Positions 55,901 through 64,000 of a stretch of 64,000 nt of DNA are shown piece by piece (the stretch's first letter is position 1; every line of letters starts with the position of its first letter). A program made the translations under genes and the position numbers. The notes beneath the pieces are model-generated. The model saw nothing but the letters and a program-made list of their open reading frames with translations. It made no database searches and was not told where the DNA came from. Source of the DNA: Taudactylus pleione (lineage: Eukaryota; Chordata; Amphibia; Anura; Myobatrachidae); the NCBI GenBank assembly GCA_031769625.1, contig JAUIMM010000519.1:5637501-5701500 (forward strand), in the 5' to 3' direction.

Positions 55901-56615
55901 CACCCTTGTGGCACCACCCCTCTTACCCCTCTGGCCAATCATCCCGCATAGCTTCACTCTGGTTAGCTGCTGGCATTACCTACTTTCGACACATCCATGG
56001 CAGATTTCCCTGCAATCTTTTGCAGATATACAGGAAAGACCACACTCATGCTTCTACTAGTACCTCCATATTCAGAATTTTGTTAATTAATCTATTACCG
56101 CCCTTTACTGTCTTCGTAACCCTATGGTTTGTATCTATATCCCCACAGACAGAGACTTAATCTCCCAGCTATACCATTTTATTTTAACTCTTGATCACCC
56201 CCATCTAGCTGACCCCCTGGGGGAGGATACCTGGAAAGCAGTATGTTTAATCATATCAAAATGCTTTATTAGCATCTTCATTAAGGAGAATTTCCTCTGA
56301 CCTATGTCAACATCAATGCGGCCAAGCAGGTTCCTTCTTCCATTTTATGATGGGCTTGCCCACATATTTGGCCTTTTTAGATGAAGATTCAATCAATCAT
56401 AGTCTCTGTTGCCCCTGTAAGCTATCCTCTCGCCCCGGCCTTGTTACTCCTCTGTGCCCCAGTAAACCAGTTACCCAAACACGTTACCAAACTGATCCTG
56501 CATATATCTTGTGAGACTAAATACCAAATTGCTCAGGCCTGGGAGCAACCCTCCCCTCTGTCCCGACAAAACCTTCTCAACAGAATTTGGTTCGTAACTA
56601 AATTGGAATATATAA
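52925..56615 (+). pseudogene. L1-like ORF2 (endonuclease-reverse transcriptase), broken
   Basis: ORF2p nicks the target and reverse-transcribes the LINE RNA there. The endonuclease is open from 52940 to 53485: 'IASMNVRGLNAPKK', 'LLQETHFRDPP', 'GGRYIILTSRLG' and 'LVLGGDFNFVL'. The reverse transcriptase is scattered over 54250-54860 in several frames: 'SKSPGPDGLPFSYYK', 'VIPKPGKDAQLVTNYRPISL', 'HLDQVGFVPTQQALDNTR', 'FEKALNRVSWPFM', '[13 protein letters not shown]'. The catalytic F/YADD segment is missing, apparently deleted after 54860. C-terminal parts follow at 54960-55210, then, after a MITE insertion (55218-55619), to 56615 ('ISCETKYQIAQAWEQPSPLS'). It is clearly dead. Confidence 0.87.
55218..55619. 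mobile_element. CCCTAA-containing hAT-like MITE, copy B (inverted)
   Basis: It reads GGGTTAGGG on the + strand, so it lies opposite to copies A, C and D. Its flanks TATTCAAG (55210-55217) and TTTTCAAG (55620-55627) agree at 7 of 8; removing it restores the LINE reading through TTCAAG. The termini match the other copies when inverted (GGGAATTGGTATG and GACTGCATCCC). Confidence 0.85.
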
Positions 56616-56769
56616 CGAGTAGGGGTGAGCGGGTTCGGATTTCTGAAATCCGAACCCCCCCGATCCAAGTCTGATCCGAGTCAGGCTCGACTTTTCCCGC
56701 CTGACTCGGATCTGAAATTGAGGCAAAACGTCATCATCCCGCCTTCCGAGTCTCGTGGGTTTTGGATCC

Positions 56770-56777
56770 TATATAAG
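56770..56777 (+). promoter_or_regulatory. TATA box of the BED-finger gene
   Basis: TATATAAG in 'cctatataaggtacccgcat', about 1.85 kb before the ATG, with the 'ctcactcggctg' motif about 30 bp downstream as a plausible start site. Confidence 0.5.
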
Positions 56778-57120
56778 GTACCCGCATCGGCACCATTTTC
56801 TCACTCGGCTGTGGACAGTGAAGAGGGAGGGTGGGAGTTAGGGCTGGCTGGGCTGGCCTGTGTAGTGTAGTGTAGTGCTGCTGTTGTCCACTACTTCAAA
56901 GTCCATAGGGGCTGGCTGTGTTGTGCTGTGCTGCTGTTGTTAATAGGGGCTGTGTCCACTACTTCAAAGTCCATAGGGGCTGGCTGGACTGTGTTGTGCA
57001 GTCAGTTCTCCATAGGGGCTGTGTCCACTCCAAAGTCCTGTACAGTGTCCCAGTCCTAAAGGGGTGCTGTAGTGTTGTCCAGGGGGTGCTCTGTCCATCA
57101 GGGGTGCTCCCCCCAAGTGC

Positions 57121-58600
57121 TAAAAAAAAATATATTTTCTGTGTTTGTGAATTGTGTGCGCAGTAGCCGCACGTGCATCAACAAAGTAGTGCCAAGCGTG
57201 CGCCTGTGTCATAAGTAAAGGGCCGGCTGGCTTGACCATTAAAGGGTGCTGTAAACCCCAAAGTACACTCCAGTCCAAACCAAAAAAAAAATTATTTTCT
57301 GTGTTTGTGAATTGTGTGCGCAGTAGTCGCACGTGCATCAACAAAGTAGTGCCAAGCGTGCGCCTGTGTCATAAGTAAAGGGCCGGCTGGCTTGACCGTT
57401 AAGGGTGCTGTAACCCCCGAAAGTACACTCCAGTCCAAACCAAAAAAAAAATTATTTTCTGTGTTTGTGAATTGTGTGCGCAGTAGTCGCACGTGCATCA
57501 ACAAAGTAGTGCCAAGCGTGCACCTGTGTCATAAGTAAAGGGCCGGCTGGCTTGACCGTTAAAGGGTGCTGTAACCCCCAAAGTACACTCCAGTCCAAAC
57601 CAAAAAAAAAATTATTTTCTGTGTTTGTGAATTGTGTGCGCAGTAGTCGCACGTGCATCAACAAAGTAGTGCCAAGCGTGCGCCTGTGTCATAAGTAAAG
57701 GGCCAGCTGGCTTGACCGTTAAAGGGTGCTGTAACCCCCAAAGTACACTCCAGTCCAAACCAAAAAAAAAATTATTTTCTGTGTTTGTGAATTGTGTGCG
57801 CAGTAGCTGCACGTGCATCAACAAAGTAGTGCCAAGCGTGCGCCTGTGTCATAAGTAAAGGGCCGGCTGGCTTGACCGTTAAAGGGTGCTGTAACCCCCA
57901 AAGTACACTCCAGTCCAAACCAAAAAAAAAATTATTTTCTGTGTTTGTGAATTGTGTGCGCAGTAGCCGCACGTGCATCAACAAAGTAGTGCCAAGCGTG
58001 TGCCTGTGTCATAAGTAAAGGGCCGGCTGGCTTGACCGTTAAAGGGTGCTGTAACCCCCAAAGTACACTCCAGTCCAAACCAAAAAAAAATTATTTTCTG
58101 TGTTTGTGAATTGTGTGCGCAGTAGCCGCACGTGCATCAACAAAGTAGTGCCAAGCGTGCGCCTGTGTCATAAGTAAAGGGCCGGCTGGCTTGACCGTTA
58201 AAGGGTGCTGTAACCCCCAAAGTACACTCCAGTCCAAACCAAAAAAAAAATTATTTTCTGTGTTTGTGAATTGTGTGTGCAGTAGCCGCACGTGCATCAA
58301 CAAAGTAGTGCCAAGCGTGCGCCTGTGTCATAAGTAAAGGGCCGGCTGGCTTGACCGTTAAAGGGTGCTGTAACCCCCAAAGTACACTCCAAACCAAAAA
58401 TATATATATTTTCTGTGTTTGTGAATTGTGTGCGCAGTAGCCGCACGTGCATCAACAAAGGAGCAGCGCCAAGCGTGCGCCTGTGTCCCATAAGTAAAGA
58501 GCCGGCTGGCTCATTTCTTAAAGGCTGGTGTAACCCACAAAGTGCACTACTCTCCAGCAAAAATAAAAAAATATTTTCTGTGTTTAGCCGCACGTATATA
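57121..58600 (+). repeat. 160-bp tandem array, nine copies plus a partial
   Basis: Each unit starts with an A-run and 'ttattttctgtgtttgtgaa', contains 'gtgcgcagtagccgcacgtg' and 'aagggccggctggcttgacc', and ends 'aagtacactccagtccaaac'. Unit borders are near 57121, 57281, 57441, 57601, 57761, 57921, 58081, 58240, 58398 and 58558. The first seven to eight are nearly identical; the last two are more diverged. Short open frames on the - strand repeat with the array and are not genes. Confidence 0.95.
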
Positions 58601-58619
58601 TCAAATCGATATAACATAA

Positions 58620-59834
58620 ATGGAGGACCAAACTTTCTCCGATAAAAATAAAATAGAGAAAGATCAAGAACCACTTCCTCCTAGTGCTGAAGCTGCTGCC
58701 ACTAGTCATGACATAGACGATAACATGCCATCAACGTCGTCTGCCAAGGGCGATGCCCAATGTCATAATAGAGGGCACATACAATCCCAAATGACAAAGT
58801 TCAGGAAAATGACCTTGAAAAAAACATTTAAATCAGCTGAAGAGAAACGTAAACTTGCCAATATGCCACTTACGACACGGAGTGGCAAGGAACGGCTAAG
58901 GTCGATCCCTAGTATGTTCATGACTAGTGGTTCAGCTTCACATGACGATGGAAGCCCTCCTCCCACTAAAAAAATCAAAAGAGTTAAGCTGGCAAAAGCA
59001 CAGCGAAGAACTGTGCTTTCTAAGAAGATATCACAAATCCCCAAGGAGAGTCCAAGTGTGGTGGTGGTTGCGATGCCTGACCTTCCCAGCACTGGACGGG
59101 AAGAGGTGGCTCTTTCCACCATTTGCACGCCCCCTGCAAGTGCTGAAAGGAGCACCCACAGTCCACTTGCTGATATGCAAATTGAAGATGTCACTGTTGA
59201 AGTACAACAGGATGAGGATACTGGTGTAGCTGGCGCTGAGGAGGAAGTTGGCGAGGAGGATTCTGATGGTGATGTGGTTTGTTTAAATCAGGCTCCGGGG
59301 GAGACAGTTGTTGTCTTTGGGATGAAAAAGCCCATCACGGTCATGCCTGGGCAGAAGACCAAACATTCCACCTCTTTGGTCTTGCAATATTTCTATCCAA
59401 ATCTGGACAACAACTGTCTTGCCATATGTACCTTATGTAAAGGTGGAATAAGTAGGGGTAGGGACGTTAACCACCTAGGAACATCCTCCCTTATACAGCA
59501 CCTGCAGCGCGTTCATAATAAGTTACTGTCAAGTTCAGAAACTTTGGCTAAGACCGTAAGCAGTCCAGGGACACCTAAATCCCGTTGTCCTGTTGTATCC
59601 AAGCGCCTGCAAACCACACCGTCAACTCCCTCCTCGTCAATTTCCTCCTTAGTCAGGATCGGAAGTAGTCCTGCAGGCCATGTCACTGGCATGACTGACT
59701 CTCCTATCCCGGATTCCTCCGGAGGATCCTGCATCCCGTTCACTAGAGTGTGCCCAGAGTCTACTGCGCATGTGCAGAATGCCGGAAAAATGGCCGCGAC
59801 GGCCATTTTCTGGCGTTCTGTGCATGCACAGTAA
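58620..59834 (+). CDS. BED zinc-finger protein, N-terminal part of a hAT-like transposase (truncated)
   Basis: The N-terminal half of hAT transposases commonly binds DNA through a BED finger. From ATG 58620 the frame is open for 404 codons. Residues 1-110 are charged and Lys/Arg-rich ('KIKRVKLAKAQRR' near 119-131 may be a nuclear signal), residues 195-225 acidic ('EEEVGEEDSDGDVV'). The BED finger is at about 250-300: 'TSLVLQYFYPNLDNNCLAIC', then C-x2-C (CTLC) and H-x4-H-type 'SLIQHLQRVHNK'. From about residue 375 the codons come from the repeat inserted near 59740, so the last 30 residues and the stop are foreign. The RNase-H-like catalytic domain is missing. This copy is a 5' stump. Confidence 0.7.
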   Translation: MEDQTFSDKNKIEKDQEPLPPSAEAAATSHDIDDNMPSTSSAKGDAQCHNRGHIQSQMTKFRKMTLKKTFKSAEEKRKLANMPLTTRSGKERLRSIPSMFMTSGSASHDDGSPPPTKKIKRVKLAKAQRRTVLSKKISQIPKESPSVVVVAMPDLPSTGREEVALSTICTPPASAERSTHSPLADMQIEDVTVEVQQDEDTGVAGAEEEVGEEDSDGDVVCLNQAPGETVVVFGMKKPITVMPGQKTKHSTSLVLQYFYPNLDNNCLAICTLCKGGISRGRDVNHLGTSSLIQHLQRVHNKLLSSSETLAKTVSSPGTPKSRCPVVSKRLQTTPSTPSSSISSLVRIGSSPAGHVTGMTDSPIPDSSGGSCIPFTRVCPESTAHVQNAGKMAATAIFWRSVHAQ

Positions 59835-60062
59835 ACTCTGGGCACTAGAGTGTGCCCGGAGTCTACTGCGCATGTGCAGAACACCGGAGAAATGGCCACT
59901 GTGGCCATTTTCCGGTGTTCTGAGCAGCGCTGACACCCGATGCGGAACCACGGACAGGTAAGTTTAAAATAATATGGGTGCAGGGTGTGCGGTGCAGGGC
60001 CCCCCTGGACCCAGGGGCCTGTGTGCCCCGCGCACACTGCACCCATTATAGATACGCCACTG
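59740..60062. repeat. Inserted repeat with 104-bp duplication and hairpins
   Basis: A unit beginning 'actagagtgtgcccagagtc' and 'tactgcgcatgtgcagaa' occurs at about 59742 and again at 59845. Each copy holds 'aaatggccgcgacggccatt'-type hairpins. The end CAGTGGCGTATCTATAATGGG (inward from 60062) matches the start of 16829. It truncates the BED-finger ORF. Confidence 0.6.
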
Positions 60063-60566
60063 CGTACTGGCCATTTGCCAAAAGGTCCAATAGCCTCGAT
60101 GGGCCGTTCCGGATTGAAACCCTGGCCGAGCAGCTCCGCCTCCTGGTGCACTGCTCGGCCCAGATACTGACGTGGCCACGTCCCCGCTCAACGAAACCAC
60201 ACACCCGTGTGGCGAGACCACACCCCTGTCTGAGGCCACACCCCCTTTTCATGAGCGCGCACCATAGGCACTGGGATTAATACTTTCTTCTCCTTGCGCA
60301 TAATATATACAGTATCTGCAAGATATAGCACATCTGCCATGCTGCACAGCTGACACGCTATATCTGTGAATGATGTGGCTCAGATATATAGCGTGTGTAC
60401 ACAGCCGCATATGCACTGACCGATATATTGTACAGGTTGTACCCAGCATAAGACTTGAACAAGCTACCCCCATTTAAGAATCACTTTTTATTTTAAATAA
60501 TCCTTAATATAACAGTCAGTACCACTGACACAGAGAAATGTTCATCTTATGTGCAGGTCTGCATTG
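60063..60566. other. Unassigned repeat-like sequence
   Basis: It contains 'ggccacacccccttttcatg' and several 'gatatagc/gctatatc' complementary motifs, but no definable ends. Confidence 0.35.
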
Positions 60567-61154
60567 GGAATGGGTATGATATACCGCCGCCCGCATGGCC
60601 GGCGGTTCAATTCCCGTCAGCGGCAGTCCGACAGGAGCAGAGTGCGACGCAGCGGAAGCCCGACAGCGCTGGAAATCCCGATCGTGGATAGGTAAGTATC
60701 CACTAACCTAACCTAACCCCCCTAACCCTCCTTAGGGGTGCCTAACCCTAACTTCCCCCCCAAGTGCCTAACCCTAATCCCCCCTCTAAGTGCCTAACCC
60801 TAACCACCCCCTTCCCCGCTGCCTAAACCTAAGTCCCCCGGGGGGGTGCCTAACCCTAAGTCCCCCCCTGGGGTGCCTAACTCTAACCCTCCCTCCCCCT
60901 AGCCTAACCCTGCCGGGGGGGTGCCTAACCCTAAGTCCCCCCCGGGAGCCCTAAACCTAACCCTCCCCCCCCCCCGCGGCTGTCCGCTCGCGGTGCCCGG
61001 CATCACTACAATCGTGATGCCGGGCGCCGTTCTCCCGGCGTCGGGGAAATGCAGGCGTCTACATCTAGACGCCCGGCATTTCACCCTTGCCGGGATAAGA
61101 CAGTCGGGAAGCCGGCTGCCGGTATATAGGCAGTCGGCTTCCCGATTGCTTCCC
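60567..61154. mobile_element. CCCTAA-containing hAT-like MITE, copy C, TSD CTGCATTG
   Basis: The largest copy (588 bp), with telomere-like sequence at 60700-60965 and arms 'gatgccgggcgcc', 'gtcgggaagccggc'. The octamer CTGCATTG is perfect on both sides (60559-60566, 61155-61162). Confidence 0.85.
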
Positions 61155-61162
61155 CTGCATTG

Positions 61163-61467
61163 ATTTGGTCTACTTAAAATTCTGAGCATGTTGGTGATAC
61201 ATAATATGCTGCTGACTGAAAATATGTATACTAATATGAATATGAATACCAATTACGTTTGAAATATTGAAATTCGTCCCTGCATAAATCTACCCCGAAC
61301 ATGTTCTGTTTCAGTCCATCTGCTTTGCTGTCATCTCAGCCATAATCTGCCACACAATCCAAGCAGCAAAGAGAAAGTAGAAAATCTATAACTGTAACAG
61401 TATTATAGAATAAAATAGAACTTCTGTTGTCTGTTCAGTAATATTTGTGTGAGAGAGTTATGCAGCC
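61163..61467. other. Intronic sequence, nothing recognised
   Basis: AT-rich, no element ends. Confidence 0.35.
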
Positions 61468-61697
61468 TGGAATGAGCAGTAACGGTGGCACAGTGGTTAG
61501 CATAGCTTCTTCACAACACTAGACTTGTGTGTTCCCTCGATGTTTGCATGGCTTATTTCCAGCTGCTCAATTTCCTCCCACAGATGAAAAAAACATAAAA
61601 GTGTTTGAGGTAGAGAATTTACACTGTAAGCTAGTGAATTATTAAATCCTATTTATACAGAGCTGCATATTATGTTGGTACTATATAAGTAGAGACT
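61468..61697 (+). repeat. tRNA-derived SINE, degenerate
   Basis: 'acggtggcacagtggttagc' is the tRNA-like head. 'gtttgcatggcttatttcca', 'caatttcctcccacag' and the tail 'gagctgcatattatgttggt' follow in the same order as in 21328 and 29821, but on the + strand and more eroded. Confidence 0.7.
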
Positions 61698-62520
61698 TTT
61701 TATACTGTGTTCTAATAAATGCATACAGTATCTTTTGTGATCCCTTCATCTGTCTGTCTATATAATGTCAAAAAGCCCTCTGTAATAAATGTATTACCTT
61801 ACCACCGATCACACCAAACTGGTCTGTGCATTGTGGCAATGACACAGACACAGAAGATTCAAATATTCAGTATACTTGAAATACAACAATGCACTAAACA
61901 GCATCATACTGCTGAGTTTAATGCGCAGCCGAACTGGCCATCTTTCACTTCTGGCAAATGCCAGGAGGGCTGATGGCATGATGTTCCGGTCTGGCCGGCT
62001 AAAGGTCTGGGTGACTATCTCCGCATCCCAGTGCTCTGCTCAGCTGGCATGCTGAGAGTGGCCATGCAGCGAGACAACGCCCTGTCACTTGCGGCACACC
62101 CTGTATGTGCACACGCACAAAGAATGTCAGAGTTGATTCTTGCCCTCAGTCCTTCCCTGACTTAATGCACTGGTTTGAGTTGCAAAACGATCGCTTAAAG
62201 CAGTGTGTCTAAAATCGTTTCTGGAACTCTAACATCATACTTGCCAAATTTCTGGCCACCCCATCATGCCCTCCTCCCCCATACAGTGCCAAGATCACAA
62301 GCAACATTAAGTGGCCAGCTGTGGGGGTGGGGGTGGCGGCTGTTCAGGAAGACTTGTCCACTCTTCCTAGGCGGCAGGGAGTGCCACGCCACCATGCCTA
62401 ACATGTTTTTTCAGGTGTCTCAGAAATAATTAGTACTACCTGTAGATCTATTGTGCTAGTCAATTAACATAGCTGTGCTCTAGCTAGATCATTTGGAAAA
62501 CAAAATATGCACTGTCTTAA
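61698..62520. other. Intronic sequence with a CATACTTGCC fragment
   Basis: Nothing is recognised except 62233-62420, which starts 'catacttgccaaatttctgg' and belongs with the family at 62702-63042. Confidence 0.4.
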
Positions 62521-63060
62521 TGCAGTGTTTCTCAACTCCACTCCTCAGGGAACCCTAGCAGTGCATGTTTTCCAGGTCTACGCACAGATTTGAAACTAAA
62601 ATAATTAGTACCACCTATGGATCTTTTAAATGTGGTGGTCAGTAATGAATAGACCTCTGCTCCAGCAGAAGATATAGAAAACATGCACTGTTGGGGTTCC
62701 CCATACTTACCGTCATTTGAATGGTGCACTCTGGGAGAAGGCTCCTTCCCTAGATGCAGGTAGGCAGTCATGGGGGCGGTGCTGGACTATTGTGCCATTA
62801 GACCCCGAAATGCCTCAATTGTGGACATTTGGATAGGGGGGCGGAGCCAAATGATGTGATTATCATGGAATCGCATCATTAAGCCACATCCCCTCCCACT
62901 GGACCGTGATTCACGATAAGATTCTCTCCCATTCTGCCCACTTCACTAGGAAGTGGGCAGGATGCGCTGAAGTGCCTACACTTACGGGTGTGCCCAAAAA
63001 AGTGGGAGGCTCCCGCAGGTTCCGGGAGAGTTGGCAAGTATGGGGTTCCCTGAGGGCTGA
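62521..63060. mobile_element. Foldback MITE (GCAGTGTTTCTCAACTC) split by 62702-63042
   Basis: The left arm 'agggaaccctagcagtgcat' pairs with 'atgcactgttggggttccc' on the right. The right part is interrupted by a 341-bp element and its outermost end is replaced by the next MITE. Confidence 0.6.
62702..63042. mobile_element. CATACTTGCC element, 341 bp, TSD GGGTTCCC
   Basis: The ends CATACTTACC and GGCAAGTATG are inverted. The octamer GGGTTCCC flanks it exactly (62694-62701, 63043-63050), suggesting a hAT-type insertion. Fragments of the same family lie at 22588, 24948 and 62233. Confidence 0.8.
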
Positions 63061-63061
63061 A

Positions 63062-63222
63062 GCAGAGGTTCCCAAACTCCACCATTCAGGTTTTAAGATA
63101 ATACATGCTTGAGCACAGGTGACTTACAGTAATTAATACCTCAATTTGATTTAACCATCTGGACTCAAGCCTTGGATATCCTTAAAACCTTTACTGTAAT
63201 GGCAGAGTTTGGGAACCTCTGC
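63062..63222. mobile_element. Foldback MITE with 18-bp perfect ends
   Basis: GCAGAGGTTCCCAAACTC and GAGTTTGGGAACCTCTGC are perfect inverted ends. 'tttaagataatacatgcttg' and 'caagccttggatatccttaa' are imperfectly complementary inside. Confidence 0.8.
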
Positions 63223-63517
63223 CTTAAAGTATAATTAAAGCCAGCATGTACTGTATCGCGTATGCGATGCTTAGTACATCCCACCCGGAGTGAGAAACTG
63301 TAAAGATACATTAACATAATTTCTGGTGAGATGTTGGAACTTGGACCATCCATTACCAAATGTCTAGTTTCGCCTATGCTGAGAAACACACAGTTGTTAC
63401 AATTTGGCAAATAGTTTGTAAATAACTGACCTTCCTTACCAGCCAGGTAACCATGGAAGCAACCTGTGAACATTTGTTTATATAAAATAATATGTATTAA
63501 GAAAGATAAGATACTTG
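63223..63517. other. Intronic sequence, nothing recognised
   Basis: No features noted. Confidence 0.35.
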
Positions 63518-64000
63518 GGGCTCGATCCAATTAGGTGCGAATTGCAAGTAGCGAGTTTGTTTCTTGAAACTCGCACACTTCGCCGCGAAGCGCGCTCCCG
63601 AGAATTCTCCAATCCAATTAAAAATGCCTATTCGCACTACTCGCAGTGGAGGGGTGCGAATTGACTGCCAAATGAGATTTGCGAGAAATGCATGAAATGT
63701 GGGGAGACCATCCTGGACCCCCCAAAATGGATAATTTTGTTAGCAGGACTGTATAGACGGCTGTTTGTGGGCATTAGGAAGGTACCGTAGGTTTTGAAAT
63801 GGTGTCAAATGGCTGATTTGTGCTTTTAAAAAAAAAAAAAAATACAAGATGATAAAAAAAACCTTTTTCCATTTAATCTTAAACGAAGTAAACGAAAAAT
63901 GCAAAAAAAAGTAGGAAAAAGGGTGATTTGGGGGTACTTTAAGGGCACTTTAAAAAATGATGAAAACAATTGTTTTTCAACTAAAAAATTATTGTAATTA
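63518..64000. repeat. Left part of a MITE cut by the window end
   Basis: It starts GGGGCTCGATCCAATTAGGTG with 'gcgaattgcaagtagcgag' and later 'ttaaaaaaaaaaaaaatac'. The opening resembles the MITE at 34544 (GTATTCAATTAG). The right end lies outside the window. Confidence 0.45.

Larger units (their letters stand above)
56620..59740 (+). mobile_element. hAT-like transposon with BED-finger gene, 5' part
   Basis: It starts TAGGGGTGAGCGGGTTCGG directly after the LINE sequence, with nearby palindromic 'ttcggatttctgaaatccgaa'. It continues through a promoter-like region, a tandem leader array and a BED-finger ORF. The ORF is interrupted near 59740 and the transposase catalytic part and right terminus are absent from the window. 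The hAT assignment rests on the BED finger and general layout. Confidence 0.65.

Noticed and set aside
57120..58303. Seven similar 70-residue open frames on the - strand
   Set aside because: They recur with the 160-bp tandem array and lie antisense to the element's own gene. There is no independent coding evidence.

Overview
This is vertebrate nuclear DNA, most likely from a frog or toad with a large, repeat-rich genome. The only host-gene sequence I can defend is one 125-bp coding exon at 14529-14653 (+ strand), the conserved exon of the potassium-channel-interacting protein gene KCNIP4. Nearly everything else is intronic sequence packed with transposable elements (TEs). The anuran assignment is an inference from the mix of elements: a DIRS retrotransposon carrying an SGNH hydrolase, tRNA-derived SINEs with L2-like tails, L1-like LINEs, Tc1, Harbinger and many hAT-type elements. 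I cannot name the species.

Layout. 1-5 kb: MITEs, then a decayed DIRS element (reverse transcriptase, RNase H, tyrosine recombinase, hydrolase). 7.3-14 kb: a tandem-repeat block, then a (TATC)n/(GATA)n array that switches strand at a palindromic centre near 11221 and is split by two hAT-type elements with 8-bp target-site duplications. 14.5 kb: the KCNIP4 exon. 15-36 kb: MITEs, SINEs, L2-like tails and minisatellites, many nested. 36.8-38.5 kb: a short L1 fragment and a decayed copy of an uncharacterised repeated protein gene. 40.1-50.1 kb: a nest in which a 7,377-bp Harbinger element (42529-49905, TSD AAT) sits in the last 25 bp of a 1.52-kb Tc1 element (41032-49933, TSD TA), which sits in a fold-back element (40104-50133, 13-bp TSD). 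50.6-56.6 kb: a decayed L1-like LINE. 56.6-59.7 kb: the 5' half of a hAT-like element with a nine-copy 160-bp leader array and a BED-finger ORF. 60-64 kb: more non-autonomous elements.

The centre of interest is the Harbinger element. It has both ends, a 3-bp TSD and three spliced transcription units with poly(A) signals: a Myb/SANT-like gene (+), a two-exon DDE transposase (-) and a second, different Myb/SANT-like gene (+). The first two read open from start to stop with GT-AG introns; the third appears to carry one 1-nt frameshift. Its terminal sequences match several short MITEs in the same window, so it looks like the source, or a close relative of the source, of that MITE swarm. A second notable set is four short elements with internal telomere-like CCCTAA arrays, each flanked by a perfect or one-mismatch 8-bp duplication, which points to hAT-type mobilisation.

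Limits: family assignments are by eye from motifs, terminal repeats and duplications. No alignment or database search was run, and boundaries given as approximate may be off by tens of bases.
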